A DNA stretch of 64,000 nucleotides from Sepioteuthis lessoniana (GCA_963585895.1 OY757904.1:163157292-163221291), one strand, 5' to 3'. Shown: positions 11,501-24,997, numbered from the stretch's first letter. Made by a program: numbers and translations. Notes: generated from the letters alone by a model not told the origin.

Positions 11501-14149
11501 TTATAAATGTCCAAGTGCCCTAGACAATCTGATCATGTGCAGTGGCCAAATCTGACTCAAGCATTGAAATCACTGAATAGAAATAAGATGTACTGAGATT
11601 CTAAAATCTGACAATATAATCAATCTTTTATTTTGTGTGGTGAGCACTGTAGTAAAAGATATAAACAGAGAGGATATTCATCTTGCTGGACGATAAAGAC
11701 GAAGAAAAAGATAGATTATGTACTACAGGTGTTATGACTGTTCCTGACTGCAAAGCAAATACAGTGACGACAAAATTCTGATGAAGGGGGTGACCCCTAC
11801 CAGAAGAAGGTGTAATTCTTTTCTCACAGTAATGTCATCTATAACAAGTCTCATCTTGTAGTACTGCTATGCTGATGTCTAACCTTTTCAGTTCATTTCC
11901 AATAATTACTGTCTTCCTATTGTTATTAATTGACTGAAGTTCATATATGAGAACAAGGCACATGGTCCTTCTTAACATTTCAAGTAGCCAATTACATCCC
12001 TGCTGGTTTCTTCTTTGTTCTCTATGGTTTACCGAGTGATAACAGTATCGACACTTTATAGTTCTGCTGCCTGGACAGAGAGGAACAATTAGATTTATTA
12101 CATATAACAGTTGTCCTCCCAGAGTTGATTTAGTTACTTTGCAACAGCACCAAAGTGATTTCTTTGGTAATTATAATAATACCTTATTTAGGAACTGTAC
12201 CCTCTCAACATTGTGACTGATTATAGGATAGTCACCAATAATTGCAATGTCTGTGATGGTTAATTGCTGGATGAGAGAAGAAAAATACAAAAATATAACT
12301 TGTCTCAAGTATTAAAACCTTTGTTCCTTTATTGTCTCTGTTCAGTTTCTGGGGCTGTAAAAAAAAAAAAAGGGACCAACAGACACATTGTGCAGGTTAG
12401 TCTCTTTATTCTAATTGGAATTGGCTTTTCCTTTATCTTTCAGTCATTTCTAGTTCTCTGTTCCCATAAGCATTTGTATTCTTGTACTCCAACTCCCATA
12501 AGAAGATGACTTGAGAAATCCCCTTGTATTTTATTGAGTTTTACAGAACATCCCACATCCCACATCTATTGTTCTATTATGTAAGTGTTTGTATTTCACA
12601 TGGCACTAACTCCTTTGAGAAAGGTTTGTATCCAACAATTCTCCCTCCATAAATGGTTAAATTGTAACTTTGGTATGGCAACTAGTCTAGGAGAAGGAAA
12701 ACTCTGAATTTAAATTTTGAATCCTTTGCTTAAAAAATTAATCTTGTGTCACATCCTGCTTGTGTGGAAGTGTTGAATAAATAAATATTATTCTATTGGA
12801 TTCTTAAAGTAAATGTGTTAAAACATTTGACTGCATTGAGTAATTTTTATTTTCTTAAAAATATTTGAAATCAAATTGAACTTCAGAAAATATTTTAAAT
12901 GGTTCTAACCTAAGATCTCCTTTAGACAAGGTTCCTTGAATTGTCATTTTCTTTTTCTTTTTTAAGACTATTTTTAACTTTTTATCCAAACGAAAAAAAA
13001 AAATAAAATGATTTGATAATTGTATTATATAGGAACATTAGATAATTCCTTTAAGTCAGCTAATGGTTTATATTTTGCATGGAAAATTTCAGTGGTTATT
13101 TTTTCTCTTTTTTCTTTGTGTTCATATGTCAAACTTGTAATTAGATTTATCTGAGTGAAAATGAATTGGTAGTATAAGTTATTATTATAGGCTGTTCAGT
13201 TGAGAAATGATGGGAATCAGAGGTGAATACAAAAATCAGATTTGGTCAAACAGAGGGTTTTTAAAAAAGTAGAAGAAAATAAATGTAAGGACTGTAAGAG
13301 AAAAAAGTTTAGATTATAAAACAAAAAGAAAATAAATCTTCAAAGAGAAACAGATAATCTAGAAAAGTTTGTATGTTTCATTCTGACATAGTTTAAGAAT
13401 GAAAGCAAAAAAATAATAATTGTAATAAAGTCCTAAAAATTCAAAAGTTCATTAGATTGATACAAAATAAAGTATCAACAAATCCAACGTATAAACAAGA
13501 TATTCACTAATTTATCTTGCAAACATTTATAAGTTCACTGCACAGTAGAATATTTGCAAAATCTGACAGATGTGGATTTTGTAGTCATTTTTGCTGTCAT
13601 GTGATTAATTGATTTACCTTTAAAAACCAAACAGGTGATAAGTCACCAAAATGATTACAAATTGGGTTATAGAAGAGAAAGTAGCAGCTTTTGGTTGGTC
13701 ATTTTGAGTGGAACTTTAAAAATGTTTGCTTTTTTATAAGTTACACAGCATTTTTATTTTTTTCCCGTCTTCACAGGTCTTTAACAACAGCATAGAGATG
13801 GCAACCTTCTCCGTCCAGTGTTTCTCCAAGAGATGAGATCAATATAGAGTGCCCCCCTCCTCCCCATTTAGGCCAAACCCATCATTGCAGTTAAATCCAA
13901 TAACATGAAATCTTCATCCACAGGAGTGGTGGTGGTGGGGATTCTTGACATTTTCCATCAAAATCGGCAAACATGGTTGAATGTTTAACTTACAAGATGT
14001 CCTAAACCTTCAACACATCACTCTTCATTTTGAGTCCCTCTTGAAGACAATGCATTGATCTCTTTCAGTTTACATCATAGAGCAGTTGCCGATAGGCTTG
14101 AAACGTTGTTCTTTATTGTTCACTACTTCTGTTCTGGAGTGCTACTTCC
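11501..14149. other. No gene recognised
   Basis: The part at 11500-12200 has a more mixed base composition and may include the unrecognisable 5' part of the LINE at 10109-11500. From 12264 there is an 81-codon plus-strand frame without recognisable domains. 12530-13740 is plain AT-rich sequence. Confidence 0.45.
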
Positions 14150-14881
14150 TGACAGCTATCCTTTTAATACCCCTATGACACCTCTTCGCTGCCCCATTTT
14201 CTGCTAGAAATATGCACATCTAAACTGAAGCCAAATATCTCATCCACAAAATTTTTGAACATGCAGAATGTAGCATCATTGTCTGGGGAGAAATCAGCTG
14301 GCAGGTTTCTCTCATAGAAAATAAACTTCAGGTCAGTGCTGTCAAAACATCAATCATCAAAGTGGAAAAGTTTAGAACTCTAGTCTATAAGCATAATGGT
14401 TGATGTTTATTCCCAACATGCACTAAGTGTCACTCACTTCCTGTTTGTTCTTTTATCAATTCACTGGTGCAGGAGAGTTTTATTGATTAACATAAACTGT
14501 TGCCCTCCTTCACCATGGATCATAAAGCAGCTTTTCTCATAAAAGACCTGATGAAGTACAGAGTTTTCAATCCAAATTCTGAAATTTATCTGTGTAGATA
14601 AAGTCCAGTATTTGAATAGTGCTCAGTTCCTCTGCAGCAGCACTTTTATTTGTTAGGGACTTAACTTTTGTTTTCACAATTCTAAACCATCTCTGTGATA
14701 CTCTCGTCATTCTATTCAATCCATTTTGTATGGTCTTCATGATTGTTACATAAACTGGGAGATTCGATTCCTTTATGATTGAGTCAACTATATCAAGCCT
14801 TCTTGTTATAAGCAATTCACTGGCAGCGTTAGTATTCAAACTTGATTTACTGGTCATGGCATTGGATATCCAGTGATACAT
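14150..14881 (-). pseudogene. Unidentified decayed coding relic
   Basis: The minus strand has a 104-codon open frame (14567-14881) with a hydrophilic, Ser/Lys-rich translation (ASELLITRRLDIVDSIIKES and similar). Further on, after stops, about 14340-14180 is open and reads KFIFYERNLPADFSPDNDA, then FKNFVDEIFGF and SSRKWGSEEV. Base composition is more balanced than in the flanks, and the residues look protein-like rather than AT noise. I do not recognise a family. It may be a transposon-derived ORF or a decayed host gene copy. Confidence 0.3.
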
Positions 14882-15017
14882 GCTTCAAGAGTCAGTCATC
14901 AGATATAAAACTTTTGCTTATCATTCAAGAGCCCGTTTTACTGCTACATTAATATGCCACGGATGTTTTATGGAACTCAGCCAGCATATATCCTCAATTA
15001 CAAACCCACTCACTTCC

Positions 15018-15053
15018 AATAACCAATTGTATCAATCGATACAATTGGTTATT
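15018..15053. repeat. Perfect 16-bp inverted repeat with 4-nt loop
   Basis: The arms AATAACCAATTGTATC and GATACAATTGGTTATT are exact reverse complements around the loop AATC. There is no terminator-like context, and it is not part of a larger repeat I can see. Confidence 0.9.
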
Positions 15054-15655
15054 TTCTGTACATGTACTACTCTACCTGAGGAGGGTCATTTTGTTACACC
15101 CTAACGATAATTTCAGAAACCATGTTTTTTACGAGACTATCATCTGGTTCATAATATCAGCTCTGCATGATTACAATTATTCTACATTTGATGAGATTTA
15201 CAGCCACATGAAGCTACCTAGATAGTGAGAAATGCTTTACAATTTTTTCTTGGCTGGAAAGAATGCTTCTAGTGATGACTTTATGAATGTCAATAATTTT
15301 ATTCATTTCCTGTTTATTATTGAGATTACTACAATGAGATTAAATTCTAAACTCGTCCGTGAATACCTCCTCCTTCTCCTTCTTTTTAGTATAATTGTTT
15401 CAGATGGTCACAATAATTTAATGGATATGCACCTGCAATTTTGCTTTCCTCAGGGCTAAGATGCATCCATGTATGCTTTGCTGTCTGCATTCCTATGACT
15501 TGACAACACAAATATCTGCATCAACAGTGAATGTGTTGATATATTCATTCAGCTTCCTAAATTCCATTATAATATATATCTTTGCTTTATTTCCCTTTAA
15601 ATTTTCAGGTTTATTAAATTCAACAAAGAAATCAGGCTTGTCTATTTGAATATCT

Positions 15656-15657
<2 letters not shown>

Positions 15658-15714
<57 letters not shown>
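15658..15714. repeat. (CA)n microsatellite
   Basis: About 28 uninterrupted CA dinucleotides. The Cys/Val open frames here are artefacts of the repeat. Confidence 0.98.
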
Positions 15715-15717
<3 letters not shown>

Positions 15718-16285
15718 ACCCTTTCTGTGAAAAGTTGTACCTTGCTTGATTGACTGATACAGGTACTACTCAGCATCTTAATATCATCATCAATGACAAG
15801 AAGAAGGTCAAAGTTCATTTGGTTTTCTTTATTCACTACCCAAACAGAGATTTTAGCAGATTCCATACTGCATAAATTAAGGTCAATTTTTTTCTGGAGC
15901 ACAGTAAAATTCTTCTGCTAATGGTCAAGGCATTCTCCTGACATGACAGGTAGCCTCAAGAGCCTCCAAAATTTACCAAAGATGTGCATAGCTCTACATT
16001 TATTTTATTCACAGGTAATACACTATATTCACATTTTGCTTGCAGAGAAGACTGATACTGATGGTTTTTCTCTAAACATTTTGAAGAGGTCTGGCCTAAT
16101 CCGTTGTTTTGTAAGGATTTCACTTCTTTGTGTTGTTCATCCATTGCTGGGATGATTTTCACTTACCTGAAGCAAAAATGTCACTCTACTTCATGTTTTT
16201 TGGTGTGTAAGTGGCCATTTGCAATATGGTTTAGATGTATCCATTTGAGTTGTCTAAATTTCTGAGACAAATCTTGATGATCTTT

Positions 16286-16866
16286 ATCATTAAGGGTTTT
16301 CAGACTATTGTCTTCATCTTTATTGTTATTTCCACAATGTTTTGGCCAATATGTCCCCCGGTCTTCTTCAGGTATTTGTCGAACTCGGGAACCTACACGG
16401 AACTTCGAACTACATCCTTTATTGAATCCACGGGGGTCACCTGTTCTGATTCCATTAGCCATAACCAGGTACAAGTGTTAAGTATTTCTGTATTGTTACT
16501 CACCTGCAGTCAGGATTGAAACTGCAGTCTATAACTGTTATGCCATGTGTCCTGCTGGACACATAGCATAACGGTTATAGGTGTTGGTTCCCTAAGCTTC
16601 TAAGGAGACAATTATCGGGAGGTTGCAGGTTCAATACTGACTACAGGTGAGTAATAATACAGGAATACTTAACACTTGTACCCAGTTATGGCTAACGGGA
16701 TCAGAACTGGCGACCTCCGTGGATTCAATAAGGGACGTAGTTCGAAGTTCCGTGTAGGTTCCCGAGTTCAACATACATCTGACGAAGGCCGGAGGACATA
16801 TCGACTGAAACGTTGTGGAAATAACAGTAAAGATGAAGACAATTGTCCAAAAACCCTTAATGATAA
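16286..16866. mobile_element. Two SINE copies in inverted orientation (large fold-back)
   Basis: The left arm 16286-16552 is the reverse complement of the right arm 16557-16866. The arms meet at a near-perfect junction (GTGTCC, loop TGCT, GGACAC). Each copy, read away from the centre, has a tRNA-like start (GGACACATRGCATAAC), a B-box-like GGTTCAATACTGAC or TTTCAATCCTGAC, GGTGAGTAAYAATACAG, AACACTTGTACC, CGAAGTTCCGTGTAGG and GAAACGTTGTGG (CCAAAACATTGTGG on the left arm), ending near AAACCCTTAATGAT. The left copy lacks about 43 bp after the head. Confidence 0.85.
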
Positions 16867-18984
16867 AAAGTATGCATTTGAGTCCTTAATAATATTACCA
16901 TTTATGAATAGATGTAAGTTTTTTATGTAAAGATTGCAAAGTCACAGATAGTAGTCTTGTGTCAATCATCATGGGAAATAAACCAAAACAAAAGTGACAT
17001 TTGTTAGGAGTATAAAGAATGGACCTTTGGGAGAAAAAGTGAAAAAAACAGTTCTTGTTGTGAAGAATGAAAATGAGTTCTATCTGCTTTTGTCAGAAGA
17101 CACAAGAAATAAGTCACATTGTTTGTTACCCATTATTACCTCCACAACATTCACACCGATGGAAAAATGGTTGGATGGCAAAGTGCCAACTAAATTTTAA
17201 AAAACATATGAAGCAGGTAATTAAAAATTATCCCATTTAATGTAAACAATCTCTTATAATATGATTAGCAAATGTAATTTTGATATCCCCTTAGATTTTA
17301 CCTAATGTTCACGTGATCATGTGTTTTGGTGATACAGCCACTGGGCCTAGTTCTACTACCCTCATTTCACCCTTCACTATTGTCAACAGTTACTCAACAA
17401 TCTTAGTTTCCATGTACAACAAAGCAGGAAGGAGTCACTTCATCTGTTCTAATAATCCAGCCATAAAAGCACTTGTCAAACCAACTTCTGAAATTCCATT
17501 GAAAAGTACAGATATAATCTGCCATTATTCAGGCAGGAAAACATCCTCAGATTATCCTGAGTGCAGACACCTTGATGAACTGTGTGCATGAACCAAATCC
17601 CTTTTTTTCCTGCTGTTCAACTGTTGATACACAGCAAATGCTTCACTAAACACAAAGTGGAATAATCCCTTCAATACATCATATGAGCTTAACTTTGTTT
17701 TAATCCATTCCAGTACAAACTGTTTATAATTAGACTCTTCATATTCTGGTATTAGCTTAAGGTCAGATTTGGTATTTGATGTTTCTTAAATTTACTTAAA
17801 TAGCTGGTTGCAAATTGAAGAGTTCACTAGATCTACACAAATCAAAGATTTCTCAAATCCAATGTGATAACCAGTTATTTACCAATTTGCTGTACAACTA
17901 AACATTTGCAATGTCTTTATGATTCCAACATGAAGCAGAATATTCACAATTTCAGTACAGAGAAGAATTGAATTAGTACCCTCCAAATTCTACCTGACAA
18001 CATCACAGGGATGTAAATACTATATTTTCTGCTGACATATGATTATTTGATTAACTTTTCTTGTCAAAAAGATGAATGGTCAATAAAAATGATCATTGAT
18101 TGGCTTAGAGGGGAAGCAATCACAGTTTTTGATTGGTTATTGTCATTGGCTTAATGAAATCTACTTTTCGAAATTTATTTTGGTTGGTAGCACATGTACA
18201 TCACATCAGGAATAAAAACTCTTGGTTCATTCTAACAAAAAATGTAAAAATCTCTTGAGATTTATCTTAAATAAACAATGATTCCCCTCCACAAAAATGG
18301 GATTTAAAATTGTTGATAGTCAGAGTTTCCAAATTTAACAAAATCTCAAATGCCTATGATTTAAATAATTATTTACAACATTTGAAAATAAAGAAAATTT
18401 ATGTGGATAAATTTATACAATATTTTTTGTTTATAAATTATTTCTGCATATAAAATATGAAATTCTGAGAATTTTATATAAAAAAATTATTAATTCTATG
18501 ATTGAATAATAAAAAATTGTTAATACAAACTTAAAATGGCTTCAGAGTTGGGTTTTTTTCAGTTCTGTTGTTATTAGTTCCACTTAAATATGAAATATTA
18601 TTTTGTTAATTCCACTAAAGTGACAAATATAACTTGGTAAGATGTTAATGTGTAATTGCATATGCATCAAATTATTTTTTTGTCCCTTGTACCTAGATTA
18701 ATCAGCCAAAAAGAAACATTCAAAATTAACAATTCTGATTCTCCCCCCAAATCTGTTTGATATTTTGCATTTATAATTCAGATTTTAAACAAATAAATAA
18801 AAATTTTGATAGAAAATTTAAAAAATGATGAAGAATGAAAATAACATTGAAAATTTTTAGAGATAGAAAACATTTATGTTCAAGATTCATTACATTTTTA
18901 CTTAGATTGAATTATATTTTCCAGTTGGATTTCATATATATATAAAGTTAAAATAATTGTGATTTAGAATAACGGTAAGTTTTG
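16867..18984. other. No firm gene; two unassigned open frames
   Basis: Plus-strand frames at 16994-17200 (68 codons) and 17313-17591 (92 codons) have less AT-biased composition than the surroundings, but I recognise no domain in either. The rest is AT-rich. Confidence 0.45.
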
Positions 18985-19260
18985 GCCGGGTTGGCTGCAG
19001 AATACACCAACTGCATCTCTGCAAAGGGGTAAGACCTCCCCCCTAATGAGTGTCCTGCATATGACACTAAGCAATCAATGTTAATATGTTAAACTGAATC
19101 GTTTGAAATAGAACTGTTTTGACATTTAACTGTGTGTAAACAAGAAATTGTACTTATGCTGAACTGAATTATTTGAAATAGAATTGTTTATATGTATAAA
19201 AATGGATTTAGCATTAAAATAACCTACAATGGTTGATGTGCCATAAAACCTAACCAAACA
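18985..19260 (+). mobile_element. 71-bp-unit element, copy 3 (short)
   Basis: The head reads TTGGCTGCAGAATACACCAA and CTGCATCTCTGCAAAGGGGT, then GAGTGTCCTGCATATGACAC. Diverged units with TTTAACTGTGTGTAAAC follow, and the conserved end GATGTGCCATAAAACC. The middle block with GGTGAGGCTCCAG is deleted, giving a compact version. Confidence 0.8.
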
Positions 19261-19426
19261 AAAAGTAAGTTTTTCATTTACATAATTGAACTTTGATAAT
19301 AAAATAATATTACATTTAATTGAATTACTTCACAAAATTCAATAACTTAATTTTTCTAAAATAATTTCTCTTGTATAGTTCTTATGATAAACAATAATCT
19401 ACAGAAAACAAACTACTGACTGCATA

Positions 19427-19506
19427 GGGCACCTCTGGTAGTGTAATGGTTAGCAAGCTGGACAAGCAAATCTACACGCAGTGAGTTCAAGTACCAATAG
19501 GTGCCC
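19427..19506 (+). mobile_element. tRNA-derived SINE head
   Basis: Eighty bases open with GGGCACC and close with GGTGCCC, a perfect 7-bp acceptor-like stem. Inside are a GTGTAATGGTTAGC A-box region and a GAGTTCAAGT B-box region. The T-stem does not pair and no sensible anticodon arm forms, so this is a SINE head and not a tRNA gene. A related head lies at 47232-47310. Confidence 0.65.
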
Positions 19507-21216
19507 CATTTATTTGGCCTTGTGCCATGTCAAAGCAAAGATCTTCGTAAATTACTACTGACTGCAAAACTAACTTCCAACTTTTATATTCCTGATATAT
19601 TGGTTTTCCCAAAGCTTACTTTAGTCTGGCATAAGGCCACAAATTTAGGGCATTTGGAAAGAGTCAAATTGTGAGGATATTATTCAGAATTAAGCTGATA
19701 ATTAAGCACTTGAATTTACCTTTTCAGCAGATTAAAAACCAAACAAAAAACTGAATAGTGCATGTATTTTTTCCTGAATTATCAAGTCTTGAGTTCACTC
19801 CCTTGACTAAAATAGTTCCCCCATTCAGGAATTAATAGAATTTAACGCTGCATTTTACAAAATATAAGACAACCTTTTTATTCAAAACTGAGAAAAAGTA
19901 ACTTATCAATTACTATTGTAATTATCATATGTTTGTATCTTGTTATAACACAATAAAAATGGTGCAATCTAGCAAGATTTTTTGTAAGAGCACAAAACTT
20001 TAAATTACAATCCATTTTGAACTTTCATAATAATAGTGTGCAGTCTGCAATCAGACTCATCCTAATCATTATAATTTTTCAATGACAATATCTACTAAAT
20101 ATCAATTATATTTACTTTCACTTTTTTATTTGCTAAAAATTATAAATTCTATAAACAAATATGTGATATTGAACTTAACCATGGAATGTGGCCTTTAAAT
20201 GAGTAAACTTTAAATATATTTTTATTTGATGACATTTTAAAGAGAATGTAAATTTGATTTCTAGTAACAAAGCAAATCTGTTGATGCTACAAATACATTC
20301 ATAGGAGGAATGTCTTCCAAAATCTACAAAGAATAATGAATAAATAATAATAGTCAATGTTCAAATGTTACTATATTACATTAAGGCAATAAAATAAAAG
20401 AAAAGGAATTATTAATAAAACTCTGATGGTTTCAAATGTCATAGAAACCCACATTAATAAATGGCAACAACAAAATATCGTTTGACGTTTTTTTTTTTTT
20501 TTGGCATTCCTATTATGGTTGCATTCTTTTTTTTTTTTATATCAGCAACAGAAGACAATGATGGATGATATTAACTCATAACAACAACAACAAAAATGAT
20601 GATAATACTTTCCCATAAACATTTTAAAGGAATTTTGCTCTTATCTTGTGTTTTTATCAGAGAAAATTTATTTTCTGAGATAATGAAAATTTCAAAGAGA
20701 ACTTTTCTTGCAATGTATTAACATTGAGACAAAAAAAAAAAACATCATATGAAATGAACATCATTTCAATTATTCCCAAATTGTAAATAATTAAGAAATA
20801 TTCCAAGTTTTTGTGTAGAAGATTAGTAATTAGAAAATATTTTATGAGAAGAATAAAATATGGAAGGTAAAAAGTGTCGTGAAATTATTTTATTTCTCCC
20901 AACATTGAAGTTAATACTGATGACATACAAAAGATATGATAAATCTAAATACATGAAAAGCCTTGTAATAATTAGGCCATATATGATAATGCTATCAAAT
21001 ACAAATAATATAAAAATTTATTTCATGTTTTTTTAATCATTTTGTAGATGTGTGAAACAATATTCTTGAGTTTGGGAGTCAAATCAGCTCTTGACACGGA
21101 CAAAACCAAATATTCTCAACACAACATAAATATCGAATAAAGATAAATTCCATATAAAATTGAACATGGTATATAAAACAAGATATTTAACAATAATAAT
21201 TCTAAATATAAAAACA

Positions 21217-21218
<2 letters not shown>
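19507..21218. other. AT-rich, no gene recognised
   Basis: Probably includes the body of the SINE begun at 19427, whose end I cannot place. Two poly-T runs (about 20487-20502 and 20526-20538) are visible. No coding signal. Confidence 0.5.

Positions 21219-21266
<48 letters not shown>
21219..21266. repeat. (AT)n microsatellite
   Basis: Twenty-four uninterrupted AT dinucleotides. Confidence 0.98.
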
Positions 21267-21271
<5 letters not shown>

Positions 21272-22754
21272 ATGCAATGGGGACAAGTAAATAAAGTTTG
21301 GGTTCTAAACAGGATCTGATCTAAGCATGCGATTGTATAGCATTGTTTCTACCTACTGGACTAAGCAAGCGAAAACTACCACCAAATGTACTTGCTTATT
21401 TCTACAAATATCTATGGCAAGTAAATAACTTGCCACTAAGTTAAGGGAAGGGATCACTAGTTTTTTAATAATTACCTCTGTATGAAAACGACACTAAAAA
21501 GCTGATGGAAGCCATGCAAGATGAAGAAGACATTTGCCTGATAATACAGACATTGACTTGAGAGGGAGGTTCATGGTCTTCACAAGTAAAACACATGAGC
21601 TTTACATATGACGCACAAAGTTGAACACAGGTGTGCATTTCAAGTTGGACAAGTTTACTCATAAGGAAATAATGACACTCAGCTAAATTGAAGCAAAACG
21701 TTTAGCAATAATGCAAAACAGGGATCATTCAATCAAGCAAACAACATTGGTTTCAGGATCAACATAAAAAGTGGAGGTAAGGAATTATTCAGGTAAATAA
21801 ATCAGAGGATATAAGAAATGATTTACTGAAAAGGGAGTTTATTGATTTTTTTTGATATTTTTTCTTTTACTATAACAGATCCTGAAAGCAGAATTAACCA
21901 TTTTGCAGGCAGAGTGACATTATATTGTAGCTCAAAGTAAGGCATTTTTCTATAGCCTGCTTGTCAACCAATTCAATGTTAATGAATAGAAACATAGTTA
22001 GGAAGCCCCACAATGGTATAAGATTGGATAGTAGTCATTTTTCAAAATACATAATTAAAAATGTGTGTTTTGTTATATATGAGTTTACTATGATACAAAA
22101 TTGCTGCTGAAATCATCATGTTTTGTTTTATTTTTTTTTTATCGATAATTAGTTGACTTGTTTGAACATACTCTTTATTTGGAAATTATCTCAAGATAAT
22201 TGACCCACTCTACAAGGATTGACAAAATTATATGCCTGCAAAAGGATTAATGTTTGTCTTTTTTTAAAATTCATTTATTTTGAATTTCTGCTTCAGACTT
22301 CATATTTGATATATTTTTTTATTAGGTGTGTACAAAAGTGCCCAGCATTTTTATTTAAAAAATTAACTGTGAATCCTGTCTCTAATTTTCAGAAAAGAGG
22401 TGGCTGGGAATTTTTGCATACACCTAATATTCAGAGAGTGTAAAATTTTAAATAATCCTCTATATTATCTTGTCTGTACACTTAATATAAAATCCCTTAA
22501 AAATTAATTCAAATCATTGGTGAATTTGTTTCTTAAATGAGTCTTTTTAAATATTGCTCACATTTTGATGGTTGCTTTTTTAAATGGCAATATTCTATGA
22601 TACTAAAATGTTAAATGGTAATGTACAAAATTGTGATTCTCTTTGAGGATATCTTGTTCAATATCCTTTCAAAATTCTTGAGACAATCAATCTCATACTC
22701 TTTGTTGTTACCAAAATGTTTCAGCCAATAGATTCAACAAATTTCTTTTAATAA
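21267..22754. other. AT-rich, no gene recognised
   Basis: Only short open frames of 65-74 codons with AT-driven composition. No recurring repeat seen. Confidence 0.55.
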
Positions 22755-23850
22755 TGAGTTGATCCAAAAATAATGCCTCCAATTATATCATGGTGGTGAT
22801 ATGACAGTAGAAGTTGAAACTTCTTGGCAGTGATCCATACATTTTTTGCCTTATTACAGAGAGCAAAAAGCTGGGTTGTAGTCCAGCTAAATGACATCTG
22901 ACATGAGAGTACATATGAAGCAGATATGTGTCATTGAATTCCTCCATATCAAAAAAATTGCACCTTCTGACATTCATCAGAGCTTGCTGAATGCTTATGA
23001 GGATCAAACTGTGGATATGAGCATGGTAAAGCAGTAGGTAATGCTTTTCAGCTATTGTGACTCGTTCTTAGTGATCCTGTCTCGTGACAATATCAAGAGT
23101 GTCTCATTCAGATCCTTTGCTGATAAATGTTGGCTTCAATATATCAGAAATGATATCAGCAATATTGCTATATCACAAACTTTGTGCTAGCTGAAGCCAA
23201 CAGATATTCAAACAAGAACAGAAAGACTACTAAATAAAAGTCCGACTGAAAACCTACTGAACCAATAGATATCATCACTGGAGACAAGATAGAGGCTCTA
23301 ACTGACCATGATAAACCAGAATTCAAATATCTATCTTTTGGGTGACAACATATAAATTACCCATCAACAAAAAATTTCAAGATGTAGCCATCAGTAGGCA
23401 AAAGTGATTTGTACAGTCTTTTGAGACATGAAAGTATTATTGGTCTGGAATTTCTGGAACCTGGACAACCCATCGACTCTTAACTGTTGCACTTCTAAGT
23501 TGAAGGCATGAACTTTCAGAGTTGAACAAAAGAAGAAGACAACCTATCACTCATAACACTATAATGTCAGACTGGAAACATTGCAAATTTTTAACTGGAC
23601 TGTCTTACTACGACCACCATATAGTTTAGGTTTTCTACTTTCCTACTTTCATCTGTTCAAGCCAAGGAAAGATGGACAATATCTTTATGCCAAAGATGCT
23701 GTCATCAAGGCTGTGAAAATGTAGGGGGGGTTTCTAATGCTAGTACAGATTTTTACTTGTGCAATATGCACTAGTAAAAATTATCGCTGGTGAAAATTTG
23801 TGACTAATGATGATAACTATTTGGTCGCAGAAAACTCTATCCAACAGTAT
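22755..23850 (+). pseudogene. Mariner transposase fossil (lineage 2)
   Basis: Starts with an end-like stretch, GTTGATCCAAAAATAATGCC, typical of one mariner group. Plus-strand fragments follow in order: MKQICVIEFLHIKKIAPSDI with NAYEDQTVDMSMVKQ (N-terminal helix-turn-helix region), IITGDK (first catalytic block, normally TGDETW), LEFLEPGQPIDS, then HYNVRLE where DNARPH is expected, so the second catalytic Asp position is lost. KDGQYLYAKDAVIKAVK and NDDNYLVAEN correspond to the C-terminus. Many stops and shifts. No right-hand TIR was found, so the end is approximate. Confidence 0.75.
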
Positions 23851-24934
23851 GATTGTAATTCAGTATCGATTGCTATTTCAATGGAAATAGAAAAGGAGCA
23901 TTACTCTCATAGAATCCCTTATCTATGGATTTTAGATCATAGAATGGATCACTTCCTACATTATGGCTGCAATAAAAATCATAAGATTATTTGAATAACA
24001 AAATTATACAAGATATCTTATAAAGAATGTCCATTTTCTACTTAACAATTCAAAATTTTAGAGGTACAAAATATTTCAATGTAAAAACGCAATGATAAAA
24101 ATTTGAGCCACATTTAAAAAGTTGCAACAATTATCAATTGGATTTTGATAAAAATTGGCATTGTTTGTTTGATAAATTATCAAATATATTTTTGCAACTC
24201 AGTGAAAAGTTTAAGGTTTAGCATAATACATTTTATTTCTCTTTAAGATCAATATAAATATATACTAAATTATTTATTGGCTTTGCAGTTAATATTTATC
24301 TCTTAAATGTTAAATGAATTAGAGATTAGTCAATAAGTGTTTTGCACCAGAAAAGTTTTGGATATCAAATGGATATATTCTGTTTGATAAAGAGGATTTT
24401 ATGTTTCACTGATAACTCACATCCATGTTCTATTTAAAAGGCCAAAACAAAGATAGTTAGTTTGTAGTTATTAAACTTCCTAAGAATCAATCAAATATAG
24501 CCAACAAGTCAGTTATGCCAAATGATTGTTGGTCAGTTAGAAACTTGAAGGGAAGAAGTTTGTTTTTGAAATGGTTTCATTTTTTCTGTTCTTTTTTGAA
24601 GCGACTTTTCTAAAACTGAATGAATCTGGTTGCCAGGAAACATAATTAAACTGTAGAGTCCTAATTAAAACTAATTACAAGAGATGATAATCTATAATAT
24701 GTACTGGCCAGGAGCCAATTTTTTTTTTATCAAGATTGAGGTTTAACTAGATTCTAAAACTTATTGATTTCTGTTGTTAGTTACAAATGAAATAGATGAA
24801 TTTTAATAACATTGAAAATAAAGTCTCTCATTTTGGAAATTAAAAAACAAGGTTCACAGCTTGTTACAAGAATACCTCCCCACTTTTCTTGCAGACTCCA
24901 CCAAAAATGCACACACTCAATTATATGATTCTTA

Positions 24935-24937
<3 letters not shown>
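23851..24937. other. AT-rich, no gene recognised
   Basis: No coding block or recurring repeat. A small CA patch precedes the following CT tract. Confidence 0.55.

Positions 24938-24993
<56 letters not shown>
24938..24993. repeat. (CT)n microsatellite
   Basis: Twenty-eight CT dinucleotides. The poly-Leu/Ser frame across it is an artefact. Confidence 0.98.

Positions 24994-24997
<4 letters not shown>

Noticed and set aside
15493-15902. Cys/Val-rich open frames across the CA tract
   Set aside because: Same artefact, from (CA)n.
17313-17591. 92-codon plus-strand gene
   Set aside because: Balanced composition, but no recognised domain, no splice sites found and no repeat membership; left as unassigned.
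19427-19506. A genuine tRNA gene
   Set aside because: The acceptor-like stem pairs, but the T-stem and anticodon arm do not, and a related head occurs at 47232. It is a SINE head.
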